A stretch of DNA of 64,000 nt, taken from NCBI RefSeq assembly GCF_965219885.1, contig NZ_CBDCOT010000008.1, forward strand, positions 558,001-622,000, given 5' to 3'. The DNA is from Curvivirga sp965219885. Its GTDB lineage: Bacteria > Pseudomonadota > Alphaproteobacteria > UBA8366 > Aestuariispiraceae. This document shows positions 26,974 through 36,892 of this stretch, one piece after another (the stretch's first letter is position 1; each line of letters opens with the position of its first letter). The notes beneath the pieces are model-generated. The model saw nothing but the letters and a program-made list of their open reading frames with translations, was not told the DNA's origin and searched no databases. The position numbers were made by a program, and so were the translations under genes.

Positions 26974-27846
26974 TTAGGCGACAACTGACAAATTCACAAT
27001 TGTAAACTCTTGTGAAATTTCCTCTATCAAGGCTGACACTGCTGCTGTGTTTTGACGGCTATTCCCCCGGATCACTTGCACCGTTTCTGGTGGCTGACCA
27101 AAGACATCATCCAATATATCCATGTCAGAAGTGATATGTTTTTCACTTAACAGCGACACCCCCATACCGGATCGAATCGCCGACACCATCCCCGCAATAC
27201 TTGGACATTCCAGCACAATGTTAAAATCATGATTTTCCGTCAAACCGTTTTCCATTACCCAGCGCTTATAAAAACAATGTTTGTCGAAAGTCATAAGCGG
27301 AATAGGTTTACTTTCATCCAAAATAAAATCTTTTGATTTCACCCAATGGATATTCAAATCTTCCAGCAGGATATCCTTCGATTTCATATCGCTTTTAAAC
27401 ATCTGCAAGACAGCTAGATCAATCGATCCTTCTTCCAAATCCTTTGCCAGTAACAAACTGGGCCCGATCTGGGTGTGAACAGACACTTCGGAAAAATGAC
27501 GGGAAAACCGTCCCAGAATCTGTGACAAACCTTCCAACACATCTTCGGAAAGACCCAGACGGATTTTGCCACTTAAACTACGCCGGGACAGGGTCATCAA
27601 GGCTTCATCATGCAGGTTTAAAATACGATCCGCATAGGCCAATAAACGCTCCCCCGTTTCTGTTAGGATCGCAGCGCCAGCCTTACGGTTTAACAAATTA
27701 GCCTCAATAGCTTCTTCCATGCGGCGTAATTTATGACTAACGGCTGATTGGGATAATCCCATCATTTCCGCCGCACGGGTCACCCCGCCATAGCGTACAA
27801 CAAATTGCAAAGTCCTAAGTGAATCTATTTCCAACCGTCGGGACAT
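26974..27846 (-). CDS. LysR family transcriptional regulator
   Basis: 290 residues. The helix-turn-helix occupies about residues 4-62 (IDSLRTLQFVVRYGGVTRAAEMMGLSQSAVSHKL in outline: TRAAEMMGLSQSAVSHKLRR is the recognition part), followed by a two-lobed effector domain with SGKIRLGLSEDV and VSAIRSGMGVSLLSE. No divergent target is present: the next feature beyond its start is the tRNA. The regulated gene may lie elsewhere or it may regulate itself. The effector is unknown. Confidence 0.83.
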   Translation of the reverse strand: MSRRLEIDSLRTLQFVVRYGGVTRAAEMMGLSQSAVSHKLRRMEEAIEANLLNRKAGAAILTETGERLLAYADRILNLHDEALMTLSRRSLSGKIRLGLSEDVLEGLSQILGRFSRHFSEVSVHTQIGPSLLLAKDLEEGSIDLAVLQMFKSDMKSKDILLEDLNIHWVKSKDFILDESKPIPLMTFDKHCFYKRWVMENGLTENHDFNIVLECPSIAGMVSAIRSGMGVSLLSEKHITSDMDILDDVFGQPPETVQVIRGNSRQNTAAVSALIEEISQEFTIVNLSVVA

Positions 27847-28022
27847 ATCACCTCACATGACAAATAATAATAGATAATTTCAATATACCTATTTTTGTCA
27901 TGCATGAAAAGTTTCAATTTAATGATCATTTCTATCTTGCCAGATCGACAGGCCTATGGCATATACGCGCGGTCTTTACGGGATATCTATTCCCCTATTA
28001 TATTATGATTTAAAGACAATCG

Positions 28023-28097
28023 GCCGCGGTAGCTCAGTGGTAGAGCGCACCATTGGTAATGGTGAGGCCGAGAGTTCAATTCTCTCTCGCGGCACCA
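28023..28097 (+). tRNA. tRNA-Thr (anticodon GGU)
   Basis: 75 bases with encoded CCA. Acceptor GCCGCGG pairs with TCGCGGC (one G-U), the D arm is GCTCAGTGGTAGAGC, the anticodon stem CACCA/TGGTG holds the loop TTGGTAA with anticodon GGT, and the T arm is GAGAG-TTCAATT-CTCTC. All arms close without mismatch beyond the G-U pair. The AT-rich HEPN gene begins 186 bp downstream. Confidence 0.96.
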
Positions 28098-28283
28098 TTT
28101 ATTTTCTCAAAATATAACCAAAGTTATTATGTGTCGTTTCATTAAACGCACAATAATACGCGCTATAATTGAATTGACTCCAGAAACACTATACTTTTTA
28201 GTATCTTGCCTTAATGTAAATTAGTTTTTGGGTATTCTTAGAATGCCTTCAACCTCTAACATATCGTAGTGAGGACCGCTTGA

Positions 28284-30068
28284 ATGTTCGAGAATGATAT
28301 ACATCTAAATAGTACAATGACAGAAATTGTTGATGTATACACACCTGACGAACGTATAATATCAAGAGGCGAACTAAAAATACGTCCAAAGAAATCACCC
28401 GTAATAGAGTTTAGTGATCCATTTCTTCGTATAGAAGAAAATTCTAAAGTTTTTCACGCCCTTAGCCATGACGGAACACGTTATATATTGATTGATTGTG
28501 AAATTTATGCAGCCAACACTATTTATCCAAAAGTCATCATCAAGTCAGATACACATGATGGAAATTTCAGATCTTTCTGCTTTGTTATACAAGGTTTAAC
28601 GAAGTGGTTTGACAATAGTAAATTCACCAAATCTAATGATAACTACATTACAAAATATCTAAATACTAATAAATTTAGTTCTTATTTGTCCGATAATTCA
28701 CTTGGTCGAATAAAAATTTCAAGTAACAACTGGTCGCAAACAAAGACTCATAAAAACGAACTTTTTACCCTAAAACAAAAGACGGCAATAACCGTTGAAG
28801 CAGTAGACGCATGTTTTTCATGTGATCAGGTACGTCTTTATATCAACAAAATTACACAGCTATTATCAATACTAGCTGGATATCCTCTGAATGTTGAATA
28901 CTGTTATCATCAAAATGACAAAATTTTAAACCCAATGTATTTTCTTACATTTCATGAGGAAAATCAGAATTTTGAACATAAACATGAGTGCTTTGTTAGA
29001 GCAGATTATCTTTTTACTGAAAATAGATGGGATATGATTTTCAAAAATGCGCTAGAAATAAACGTAGAAAAGTTTCAAGATATATGGTGCAGATTGCCAG
29101 AACTATCGAACTTTTCAAAGTTCTGGCAGTATGAACTTTTAGCCTGCGTATCCTTAGTAGATAAATATTCCAAATCCTTTTCACAAGCTTCAGATGACAA
29201 AATCCCTCGTGGAAAATTTAAAAAGATCAAAAGTGACCTAAAAAAATTTGTAGAAGAAGCCACTGACCAGGACACCTTCTCAAGAAAAGAGCTAAACGTA
29301 ATTAATAGCATTATTGAACAAGTTCAATACATTAAGAATACCAAATACCCCAACTTTGAATCTTGCTTCACTTATACTTATGAAAAAATGGGACAACCTG
29401 TACGAGATATTATTAATTTATCACCAGAAGATTTTAAACATATAAAGCAATTGAGAGATAAAGTCGCACATGGCGAATTACCAAAAACTAAATTACAAGG
29501 TAACATTACGTATGAAATGATGCTTCAAAATAAATTATTGGTCATACTCTATTTTTGGGCATTACAGGACTTTGGGATTTCAGAGAAAGATATTATAAAA
29601 TTCTTAGGAAATTGGATGCATCCGATGATAAGGGCAGCCCGTTTAAATAAAACTGCCATTGATAGAGAAATATCCCCTCATAAATTCTTGCCTGTTAATA
29701 AGAAAGATTTTACCAAAATAACGAGAGGAGGTAGAAAAACTATTATCCTTGAAAATAAAGGTAATAATAAAAACTATAAATATCGTCACGACTATAATCA
29801 GCTTATAGAAAACTGGTACGATACAACTCATAAAGATACCACAGTCCCAGCAAGCTTAGATGAATACTTAACTCTTCACGTAGACCCAAATGAAATTAAC
29901 TCCCTATGCTATTCAAGTTCAATATATGTCGAAAATGCAGAAGAATCGCATTGCGCATTTGGGACATGCATTTTAAACCCACCTACTCATTTAAGCGACC
30001 CAAAACGATTATGGAAGTATGACGTTAATTTATCTAGGTGGTATCAACCTGCAACAGAAAAAGAATAG
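28284..30068 (+). CDS. HEPN-domain protein, ApeA-like, probable anti-phage RNase
   Basis: 594 residues starting 9 bases after GAGG. The N-terminal part (about 1-250) looks beta-rich and mixed, like ApeA N-terminal domains. From about 265 to 450 it is helical and carries the HEPN motif R-x4-H as R391-H396 in QLRDKVAHGEL, the active-site pattern of HEPN ribonucleases. ApeA proteins protect bacteria from phage by abortive infection, probably by cutting RNA. A C-terminal extension (about 460-594), rich in lysine, asparagine and tyrosine, is not part of the HEPN core. The gene is clearly more AT-rich than its neighbours and sits next to a tRNA, both signs of transfer. Family assignment is from motif and layout, not a search. 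Confidence 0.62.
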   Translation: MFENDIHLNSTMTEIVDVYTPDERIISRGELKIRPKKSPVIEFSDPFLRIEENSKVFHALSHDGTRYILIDCEIYAANTIYPKVIIKSDTHDGNFRSFCFVIQGLTKWFDNSKFTKSNDNYITKYLNTNKFSSYLSDNSLGRIKISSNNWSQTKTHKNELFTLKQKTAITVEAVDACFSCDQVRLYINKITQLLSILAGYPLNVEYCYHQNDKILNPMYFLTFHEENQNFEHKHECFVRADYLFTENRWDMIFKNALEINVEKFQDIWCRLPELSNFSKFWQYELLACVSLVDKYSKSFSQASDDKIPRGKFKKIKSDLKKFVEEATDQDTFSRKELNVINSIIEQVQYIKNTKYPNFESCFTYTYEKMGQPVRDIINLSPEDFKHIKQLRDKVAHGELPKTKLQGNITYEMMLQNKLLVILYFWALQDFGISEKDIIKFLGNWMHPMIRAARLNKTAIDREISPHKFLPVNKKDFTKITRGGRKTIILENKGNNKNYKYRHDYNQLIENWYDTTHKDTTVPASLDEYLTLHVDPNEINSLCYSSSIYVENAEESHCAFGTCILNPPTHLSDPKRLWKYDVNLSRWYQPATEKE

Positions 30069-30124
30069 AATATTGAAAGCTCTACTATTCAAGTTTCAAT
30101 CTCATACCTTATCGGCGTAAAAAC

Positions 30125-30667
30125 ATGACCAATATCCTAACTGAAATTTTTGAGACCGACTTTGGGCGGATTATACTGGGGAGCTATAAGGATAAGCTTT
30201 GCCTGTGTGACTGGTATGATCGCAAGAAACGGGATGCGGTGGATAATCGGTTAAAGAAGCATTTGAAAGCTGACTATGAAACCGCAAAGGATGTTCCAGT
30301 CCTGCAGCAAACAAAACAGGAGTTGAACGCGTTTTTTGAGGGGAAGAGAAAAGAATTCACGATCCCTCTTCTACTTGCCGGATCCGATTTTCAGAAATCC
30401 GTTTGGAATGGGCTCTTGGCGACCCAATATGGGGAAACCTTAAGCTATCTAGAATTATCCCGTCGGTTAGGTGATGAAAAAGCCATTCGGGCCGTGGCCA
30501 ATGCCAATGGGGCCAATGCGATCTCAATCATTGTCCCGTGTCATCGTATTATCGGCAGTGATGGATCCCTTACCGGCTATGCAGGTGGTATTGAGATCAA
30601 GAAGAGATTATTGGAAGTAGAAGGGCATATATTTGCCAAAGAAATAGAACAGCCGAGCCTCTTTTAA
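30125..30667 (+). CDS. ogt: Methylated-DNA--[protein]-cysteine S-methyltransferase
   Basis: 180 residues. The active-site motif IIVPCHRIIGSDGSLTGYAGG contains the methyl-accepting cysteine (PCHR), and VANANGANAISIIVPCH is the conserved approach. The upstream DNA-binding helix-turn-helix is LSYLELSRRLGDEKAIRAV. It repairs O6-alkylguanine in a single suicidal transfer. There is no Ada N-terminal domain, so it is the Ogt/MGMT form. It follows the HEPN gene by 56 bp on the same strand, but its base use returns to that of the core genome, so it probably belongs to the older background. Confidence 0.92.
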   Translation: MTNILTEIFETDFGRIILGSYKDKLCLCDWYDRKKRDAVDNRLKKHLKADYETAKDVPVLQQTKQELNAFFEGKRKEFTIPLLLAGSDFQKSVWNGLLATQYGETLSYLELSRRLGDEKAIRAVANANGANAISIIVPCHRIIGSDGSLTGYAGGIEIKKRLLEVEGHIFAKEIEQPSLF

Positions 30668-30671
30668 CTAA

Positions 30672-31163
30672 TTAAAAAATAAAGAAAAACTCAATCTGCT
30701 GAGTCACTGTTTCCCCACCATCATCTGAGAGTGGGAATTCAAGAAAAGTTACTTTGCGTTTACGGATATTTTCATAAGGGAACATGCCAGAAGATCGTGC
30801 AATTTTACGTTCTTTTACAACCATCCCATAGAATTCCATATCCTGTTCTGATAAAGAATTACGGTCGGATAATTCCCGATGGGTTTTATTGGTAAAATCC
30901 TCTTTTACCAGATCCACAGCTTCGGTTGCATGTATCCGATATTTGAAATCCAGAGGGTCTTGCGTGACATCAATCACGTTCACTTTTCCAAGCCAGCCTC
31001 TGAAATCAAAGACATCGAAATCTGACCAGCTTGGCATCAAACGACCATTTAGCCTACTTCGATATAGATCAACCATAGGCTCAAAACCTGTAAAGGTTTC
31101 AACAGGTTCATCTAAATCAAAATATTCGTAGAGCCACCCTTCAGGCTCACCCCAAACCGCCAT
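30672..31163 (-). CDS. PAS-domain protein (PAS_5-like)
   Basis: 163 residues with a single globular domain. The opening LYRSRLNGRLMPSWSDFDVFDFRGWLGKVNVIDV and the later FKYRIHATEAVDLV follow the pattern of the PAS_5 group common in alphaproteobacteria, where a short N-terminal LYxYWxxLRGxRxxPxRxDxDP-like motif precedes a PAS fold. The ligand and partner are unknown; such proteins often stand alone. Convergent with ogt (4 bp between stops). Confidence in the PAS fold is moderate. Confidence 0.6.
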   Translation of the reverse strand: MAVWGEPEGWLYEYFDLDEPVETFTGFEPMVDLYRSRLNGRLMPSWSDFDVFDFRGWLGKVNVIDVTQDPLDFKYRIHATEAVDLVKEDFTNKTHRELSDRNSLSEQDMEFYGMVVKERKIARSSGMFPYENIRKRKVTFLEFPLSDDGGETVTQQIEFFFIF

Positions 31164-31245
31164 AATAACCCCTTAATAATCTTAGGGATTAATATAACAA
31201 AGCAATTTTCAGGAACAAGTTATAATTCGGTAGAATTCTATCTAT

Positions 31246-34200
31246 TTATGCTACTTCTGCTATAGGCTGATACACATATAATTTTGCCTCACCAGCCTCA
31301 TAAATAGAATAGCTGCCGTTGTAATCGCCCATATTGGTTAACGTTACAACTTCACCCGTATCTGCAAACTCACTTCCGGTCATATCCATACTGTTGGTAT
31401 CAAACAGGATAAGCGCATTCTGCGCGCCATCCGTGCCAACAGATGCGGTGAGAGCTTCGTTTTGATCCTCTGTCAGGCCTAACACAAAATCTTCTGTTAA
31501 GTCATTAGCATCAAAACTGTCTGCCGCATCAGTCACATCCAACACCTCAAACCCATTGACCTGCCATAAATCGAAATCAGCATCCACTCCATCAAGGATC
31601 AAGGTATCTGTACCGCCGATCCCACCATCTGCGTAACCGGATTTATTGGCACCAAAGTCCGCATTGGAAAGGGTAAAAGTATCGTTGCCAGCAAAGCCAT
31701 AGAAAACATCCTGACCAGCAGATCCACTTGCGGCTGTATCATCCCCCGCGCTGCCTGCAAAAATATCGTCACCGGTACTGCCTGTGCCATCGCCATCCGC
31801 CACGACCAGACGTAAATCAAAGCTGTCATCATCACGACTGATAAGTCCGACAAGCGTTTCTTCATCATCATTCAGGCCTGTATATGTATCACTGCCATCC
31901 TCATTCAATACATATAAATCATGAAAACTTCCATTTAGTTCCGTCGCTTGAACAAATAAAACGCCAACTTCATCTTGCTCCACATCATCCCCCAAATGAA
32001 GCTCCAATGTTCCTGATGCGGTAAATGTACCTTGATTGCTAAAATCAATGTTTGAAAGTGCACCATCCTTGCTTGCTGTTATTAAAGTGCCGCTATCTTG
32101 CATGATAAACTGGCTATTTACGCCACCAGAAATACCGCTGTCATTTTCCAAGGTACCATTAACGTCCAGAACCGCATTATCTGCCACAGAAATTGTAGTG
32201 GAGGTTAACGTAATTTGATCAGATAATTCAAAGTTACCTTCAACAACATTTAAACCACCTTCGGCATCCAAAACACCATCACCAGTAATTGTGGCTGAGC
32301 CCGACAGATCTAGTTCACCCGTCACCGTCAAAGTGGCACCGTCCACAAATTCTAATGTTCCATCTGTTGCATTCACATCCCCAACAACACTGCTTTCACC
32401 TTCTACACGAAGAGTGGCATCCAGGTCGAATTCCTGTAAATCCGGCCCCCCGTTTTCTTCGGTTGCCCATTCATAACTGATATTCGTCACCCAGTAATCC
32501 GAACTGTCCGGGCCTTGATCCTGCCCAGATGCATATTCAGTCGCGCTTAAAATCAAGGTATCAAAGCTACCATCAATATCGATATCAATTGTGGCAAGGT
32601 TATCGCCAGAAGTGGCAACAAAAACACCAGTGCCAACTAATACGCCATTGCTATATGCCGCCCATTGACCTTGTTCATGTGCATTTTGAAGGCCATATTT
32701 GTTACCTTCGTTTTTATAAAGTGTAGAAACATCAACGGTGGCAGAAGTCACCGCATAATCAAATTCTATCTTTAATTCTTCTGATGCCTGATTAGCATAA
32801 TCATATCCGATTTCGCCATTTCCGCCAGCAGCACTAACGCCTGTTACACCAAAGGCCTCTCCATTAATGGAAACCACCCCGTCAGTCAGGTCACCATCAT
32901 CATTCACTGTATAGGCGCTTACACTAAAACCTTGATCATTACGACCAACATTACTGGATGTAATTGTACCGCCTACGCCAGCTTCATCCGGCGCTAATAC
33001 AGGCGCATCCTCATTTAGGTTGATCGTACTATCAGATAAAACCAACGTGCCCTGATTAAATTCACCACCGAAAGATAGGTCTCCATCGATCTCAAGGACA
33101 CTATCATCAAGATAAACAGCCCCGTCACCTTCAAGATTGATGGATAAATCTGCGCCAAATTCAAGTGCACCGCCTTCAGATGCAAGATAAACCGAAGCAC
33201 CATCTTCTACAGTCAAATCTGCACTTAAAACACCTGCATCCAGATATAATTCCGCACCGGATTTCACGGTGACATTACCAGTTAACTCTCCATCAGCAAT
33301 TCGCAATGTTGAGCCTGTTTCCACCACCAACTCACCCGCACTATTATCAAGCGTAAAGTCTATGATTTGAATATTACCACCAAAGGTCAGAATACCTGCA
33401 TTCACGATATTAATGCTAAGGTCCACAGACACTTCTTCCACAGGACCCGTTATGGCAAATGTATCCCCCTCGGCAATGCTTCCTGCAACATCATTCTCAG
33501 CAAAAGTCAGTTGGCTATTGGTGCCGTCATAGGAGATTGTTACGTCAGTATCACCTGAAATAGTTTCAATATTTGATAATGTTTGGGAGATGCCGGCATA
33601 AGTTGCGACAATCGTTTCACTATTAATTGCAAATTCAACATTGTTGAAGTCTTGATAGATAATGTTATCTGTACCATCTTTTCCGTCCACATTGATATTC
33701 ATTGCGTCAGAAAAATCTGAATTATTCACATAAATCGTATCATCATCTGCACCAAGTTCGATATTGTTCATATTTACGAATATATCGTTATCTACATAAT
33801 TGGTGTCAGATCCTTCACCGTCTGTAACCGTACTATAGATTTCACCGATAATATCTTCACCAGCAACAGCCAGAACATCTTCTGTTACAAATTCACTATC
33901 CTCACTAATAGTGCCCACACCAAGCTCGACTTCAAGTTTCTGGCCTATCCCGACACTAGGATAAATCAAACTATCATTGCCTTGCCCGCCATCATAGAAA
34001 TCATCACCAGCGCCTGTACCACCTTGGATCGTGTCATCCCCCACACCACCACTGACAGTGTCATCACCTGCACCGGAATATAAATAATCATCGCCGCCGC
34101 CACCGGATAAAGCATCACCATGAGAACTACCCCGGATACTATCGTCACTGACAACACTGTTTGAAATAATATTAGTTGCACCCGCAACGCTGGATGAGAA

Positions 34201-35679
34201 GTCGATACTAAAACTAGAAGAACTAGGTGTAGATGCTACAGTATCTGTAGGTGAAATTTGTGATGTGTTGCTGTCAGTATTTGAACCATTCCCGCCACTT
34301 TCCTGATCCTCTGACGAAACGACCTGTGTGACTGCACCACCGTCACCTTCATCCTGCCCTACGCCACCGCTGGCACCGTCTTCAACAACAGTCGTGACAT
34401 CGTCGCTAAATTCATCAAGCTCCCCTTCACCTGCTGCGGTTTCGATTTCATCCAAATTTTCTGCAAGATCTTCAAGGTCTTCCGCATTTAAACCAGCTTG
34501 ATTTTCATCTTCGCTTTCTTCAGTCCCAGCCGCATCAGCCTGATCGTCTACTTCCGGTTTGGACGTTTCCGCCTCAGCCTGTTGTTCAACGTCATTTGCT
34601 TCATCATTCAGTTTATCATCAGACACACCTGCGGACTCAATCAGACTATTGAGATCCACATCAATAACTTCCCCGGTTTCTTCTTTAATCTCTGTTTCAA
34701 TAACTTTTTCAAGGCGATTAATATCACTTGGACTTAAAGCGCCAAAAGCGGATTTACTATGGCTAATTACTTCTTGAGGAGCACGCTCAACTGCATTGAA
34801 ACGAATACCATCTTCATTGGAAAACTCACCGATTACCGTGTCAAAACTTTCTGTCAAAATGATCGATTCTTCACCAGACTGGATAATAATACTTCCTTCC
34901 AGCAATGAGAAAGTGAAAGCCTGATCGCCAACTAAGACAGATCCAGATACGGTCGTTCCGCGAATACCAATCGTTGCAACCGGAGTGGTCACACTCATGT
35001 CATCATAATTGTTATGAGCGATATTACCGCTCATAAATACAAAACTACCTTTCAAGATAGAGAATGCTGTTTGACCCGCGCCTGCCGAAGAATCATAAAC
35101 AAGTTCATCCAATGCTAAGCGTGCGTTTTCACCGAGCGTAAAAACGGTTTCATCCACAAAACGCATTTTAACGGAACCATTAGGATCAGTTTGGATTTGA
35201 TCTCCCTGATAAACAGGGTCCCCCAACTTTAGTTCAACGCGTGTTCCATCTGTACGAACAGCAACAACATTACCGGACAGAAACGAAACCGTGCCAATAG
35301 GATCCCCAGCATGACCATCAATAACCTCAGCAACCTGACCAGGTGCAAGCGGTAAAATAAAAGACTCAACTAGTTCAGAAGTTAATTTTAATTCCCCTTG
35401 TGCAACCAAGGTAGGTTTCACAACTTGATCAAAATACCCTTCAACCACAACGACTTGCCCATCAGGCAATTCCAGATGAAGATCCAATCCTTCTTGATAG
35501 ATTTGCGCATCAGTCACATAATCCCGTGACGGAAGTGAAACCACATCACTTTCTGCGCCATCTAGAAAGGTTACGTCCTTAAACGTGTTCGTAGAAAACA
35601 CAGAACTTTCGTTAAAAGATGTACCTTCTTCATCCCAGCGCTCACTGGTCGCACTTGCATCTATAATAGATCGTGCCAT
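31246..35679 (-). CDS. Giant FecR-domain and RTX-repeat surface/secreted protein
   Basis: 1477 residues, strongly acidic. There is no N-terminal signal peptide. A FecR-like beta domain lies at about 127-245 (DGTRVELKLGDPVYQGDQI, FAILKG-like SILKGSFVFMSG, TIGIRGTTV). An acidic low-complexity linker spans about 350-480. A first set of glycine/aspartate nonapeptide (RTX) repeats is at about 515-570 (GGGGDDYLYSGAGDDTVSGG), a long beta-rich section follows with repeating 'T/V-x-G-x-L' units, and a second short RTX run is near 1330-1370. RTX repeats bind calcium and are typical of type I secretion substrates; no secretion genes are nearby. FecR plus RTX proteins of this kind occur as large adhesins. 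Confidence 0.8.
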   Translation of the reverse strand: MARSIIDASATSERWDEEGTSFNESSVFSTNTFKDVTFLDGAESDVVSLPSRDYVTDAQIYQEGLDLHLELPDGQVVVVEGYFDQVVKPTLVAQGELKLTSELVESFILPLAPGQVAEVIDGHAGDPIGTVSFLSGNVVAVRTDGTRVELKLGDPVYQGDQIQTDPNGSVKMRFVDETVFTLGENARLALDELVYDSSAGAGQTAFSILKGSFVFMSGNIAHNNYDDMSVTTPVATIGIRGTTVSGSVLVGDQAFTFSLLEGSIIIQSGEESIILTESFDTVIGEFSNEDGIRFNAVERAPQEVISHSKSAFGALSPSDINRLEKVIETEIKEETGEVIDVDLNSLIESAGVSDDKLNDEANDVEQQAEAETSKPEVDDQADAAGTEESEDENQAGLNAEDLEDLAENLDEIETAAGEGELDEFSDDVTTVVEDGASGGVGQDEGDGGAVTQVVSSEDQESGGNGSNTDSNTSQISPTDTVASTPSSSSFSIDFSSSVAGATNIISNSVVSDDSIRGSSHGDALSGGGGDDYLYSGAGDDTVSGGVGDDTIQGGTGAGDDFYDGGQGNDSLIYPSVGIGQKLEVELGVGTISEDSEFVTEDVLAVAGEDIIGEIYSTVTDGEGSDTNYVDNDIFVNMNNIELGADDDTIYVNNSDFSDAMNINVDGKDGTDNIIYQDFNNVEFAINSETIVATYAGISQTLSNIETISGDTDVTISYDGTNSQLTFAENDVAGSIAEGDTFAITGPVEEVSVDLSINIVNAGILTFGGNIQIIDFTLDNSAGELVVETGSTLRIADGELTGNVTVKSGAELYLDAGVLSADLTVEDGASVYLASEGGALEFGADLSINLEGDGAVYLDDSVLEIDGDLSFGGEFNQGTLVLSDSTINLNEDAPVLAPDEAGVGGTITSSNVGRNDQGFSVSAYTVNDDGDLTDGVVSINGEAFGVTGVSAAGGNGEIGYDYANQASEELKIEFDYAVTSATVDVSTLYKNEGNKYGLQNAHEQGQWAAYSNGVLVGTGVFVATSGDNLATIDIDIDGSFDTLILSATEYASGQDQGPDSSDYWVTNISYEWATEENGGPDLQEFDLDATLRVEGESSVVGDVNATDGTLEFVDGATLTVTGELDLSGSATITGDGVLDAEGGLNVVEGNFELSDQITLTSTTISVADNAVLDVNGTLENDSGISGGVNSQFIMQDSGTLITASKDGALSNIDFSNQGTFTASGTLELHLGDDVEQDEVGVLFVQATELNGSFHDLYVLNEDGSDTYTGLNDDEETLVGLISRDDDSFDLRLVVADGDGTGSTGDDIFAGSAGDDTAASGSAGQDVFYGFAGNDTFTLSNADFGANKSGYADGGIGGTDTLILDGVDADFDLWQVNGFEVLDVTDAADSFDANDLTEDFVLGLTEDQNEALTASVGTDGAQNALILFDTNSMDMTGSEFADTGEVVTLTNMGDYNGSYSIYEAGEAKLYVYQPIAEVA

Positions 35680-35984
35680 TTGGTCATCCTTTGTAAAAAC
35701 GTATCTCTGGAAAAGATCAAAAGAAATAATGATCAGGAAACTACTTCTTCCCCTATAAATTAGCCTTCACGAAGCAACCATTTCACTTTAGCTAATCCCA
35801 CAAACACGCAACAAATCATGTCTGCCCTTTGGCGAAACTACTATAAAACACAGGATTTGAGAACTTTTTTCATCCAAAAAAGAGCAACTAAATGTTAAAA
35901 TTTTAGTAAAATAATCAAGGACCTCTGTAACAGTTTGAAATATTGATACAGTTTGTAAGAAAGAAAATCCTAATATTAAAAGCA
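35680..35984. other. Gap upstream of the giant FecR/RTX gene
   Basis: About 305 bp that should hold the promoter of the giant gene (minus strand). I see no gene, clear promoter hexamers, hairpin or repeat. The downstream end of the hydroxypyruvate-isomerase-like gene is on its right. Confidence 0.55.
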
Positions 35985-36764
35985 TCAACTGATATAGGGT
36001 GCAAACCATCCTAATCCAGCGTCAGTTTTCCCTGCTGGCTTATATTCACATCCCACAAAACCATCATATCCTGATTGGTCAATTAGATCGAAAATATAGC
36101 TATAATTGATTTCACCAATATCTGGCTCACAACGCATGGGTACATTTGCAATTTGAACATGCCCTGTGATATCCGCCAAACTCAGTATATGTCGTTCCAA
36201 GTCACCTTCCATGATTTGCAAATGATAGATATCCATTTGGTATTTAAGGTTAGGCGCCCCCACCTTTCTCAATATATCCCTCGCCTGAGACGAATATTGT
36301 AAGAAATACCCGGGAACATCCCTGTTGTTCAGTGGCTCAATCAACAGTGTCACATCTAAGTCATTTGCATGTTCAGCTGCATATTTCAGATTGGAAACAA
36401 AACAATTTTCTTGCGCTTCCATGCTAACATCCGGGGAAACTAATCCCGCCATCACATGAAGTTTTTTACATTTCAATTCAACTGCGTATTCCATAGCTTG
36501 ATCAAAGGCATCAATAAAACAACCTTTTTGTGATGGGTCACCTGCTAATCCACGTTCCCCAGCCTGCCAATTACCTGCATAAACATTAAACAAAGACATT
36601 TCCAATTTGGAATGTTGCAAAGCGTCAGCAACTTCATCTTTCGGATAATCATAAGGAAATAGAAATTCAACGGCTTGAAAGCCTGCGTTTCTTGCTGCTG
36701 CAAATCGATCAAGAAACGCATATTCATTAAACATCACTGTCAAATTCGCAGCAAATTTTGGCAT
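35985..36764 (-). CDS. hyi: Hydroxypyruvate isomerase-like TIM-barrel protein
   Basis: 259 residues from the ATG at 36764 (GGGG five bases upstream); the longer frame from 36785 lacks a comparable signal. The start MPKFAANLTVMFNEYAFLDRF is typical of hydroxypyruvate isomerase and OtnI-like enzymes, and the metal-binding glutamates and histidines appear in TLLIEPLNNRDVPGY, QMDIYHLQIMEGD and FVGCEYKPAG. It would interconvert hydroxypyruvate and tartronate semialdehyde. Its place next to dihydropyrimidinase suggests a link to glyoxylate or malonic-type semialdehydes (inference). No glyoxylate carboligase is in the window. Confidence 0.78.
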   Translation of the reverse strand: MPKFAANLTVMFNEYAFLDRFAAARNAGFQAVEFLFPYDYPKDEVADALQHSKLEMSLFNVYAGNWQAGERGLAGDPSQKGCFIDAFDQAMEYAVELKCKKLHVMAGLVSPDVSMEAQENCFVSNLKYAAEHANDLDVTLLIEPLNNRDVPGYFLQYSSQARDILRKVGAPNLKYQMDIYHLQIMEGDLERHILSLADITGHVQIANVPMRCEPDIGEINYSYIFDLIDQSGYDGFVGCEYKPAGKTDAGLGWFAPYIS

Positions 36765-36835
36765 ATTTTCCCCAACCCCATCCATATCATTACTCTACGA
36801 ACTATACATTAACCCATTATAAACACAAAGAAAAA

Positions 36836-36861
36836 GCCGCTTAATTTTTCAATTAAACGGC
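36836..36861 (-). terminator. Terminator of the dihydropyrimidinase gene
   Basis: GCCGCTTAATT and AATTAAACGGC form an 11-bp stem with one mismatch and a TTTC loop. On the minus strand TTTTTCTTT follows. It lies between hydA and hyi and separates them transcriptionally at least in part. Confidence 0.8.
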
Positions 36862-36892
36862 CTCTAAACTTAGTCTAATTATAAAGTTAATG

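Noticed and set aside
28098..30125. Integrated element with att sites at tRNA-Thr
   Set aside because: I found no repeat of the tRNA 3' end downstream of the HEPN gene and no integrase. Insertion is possible but not shown.
34000..34140. CRISPR-like or tandem DNA repeats in the RTX region
   Set aside because: The repetition is at protein level (glycine/aspartate nonapeptides) inside one open frame, not spaced direct repeats.
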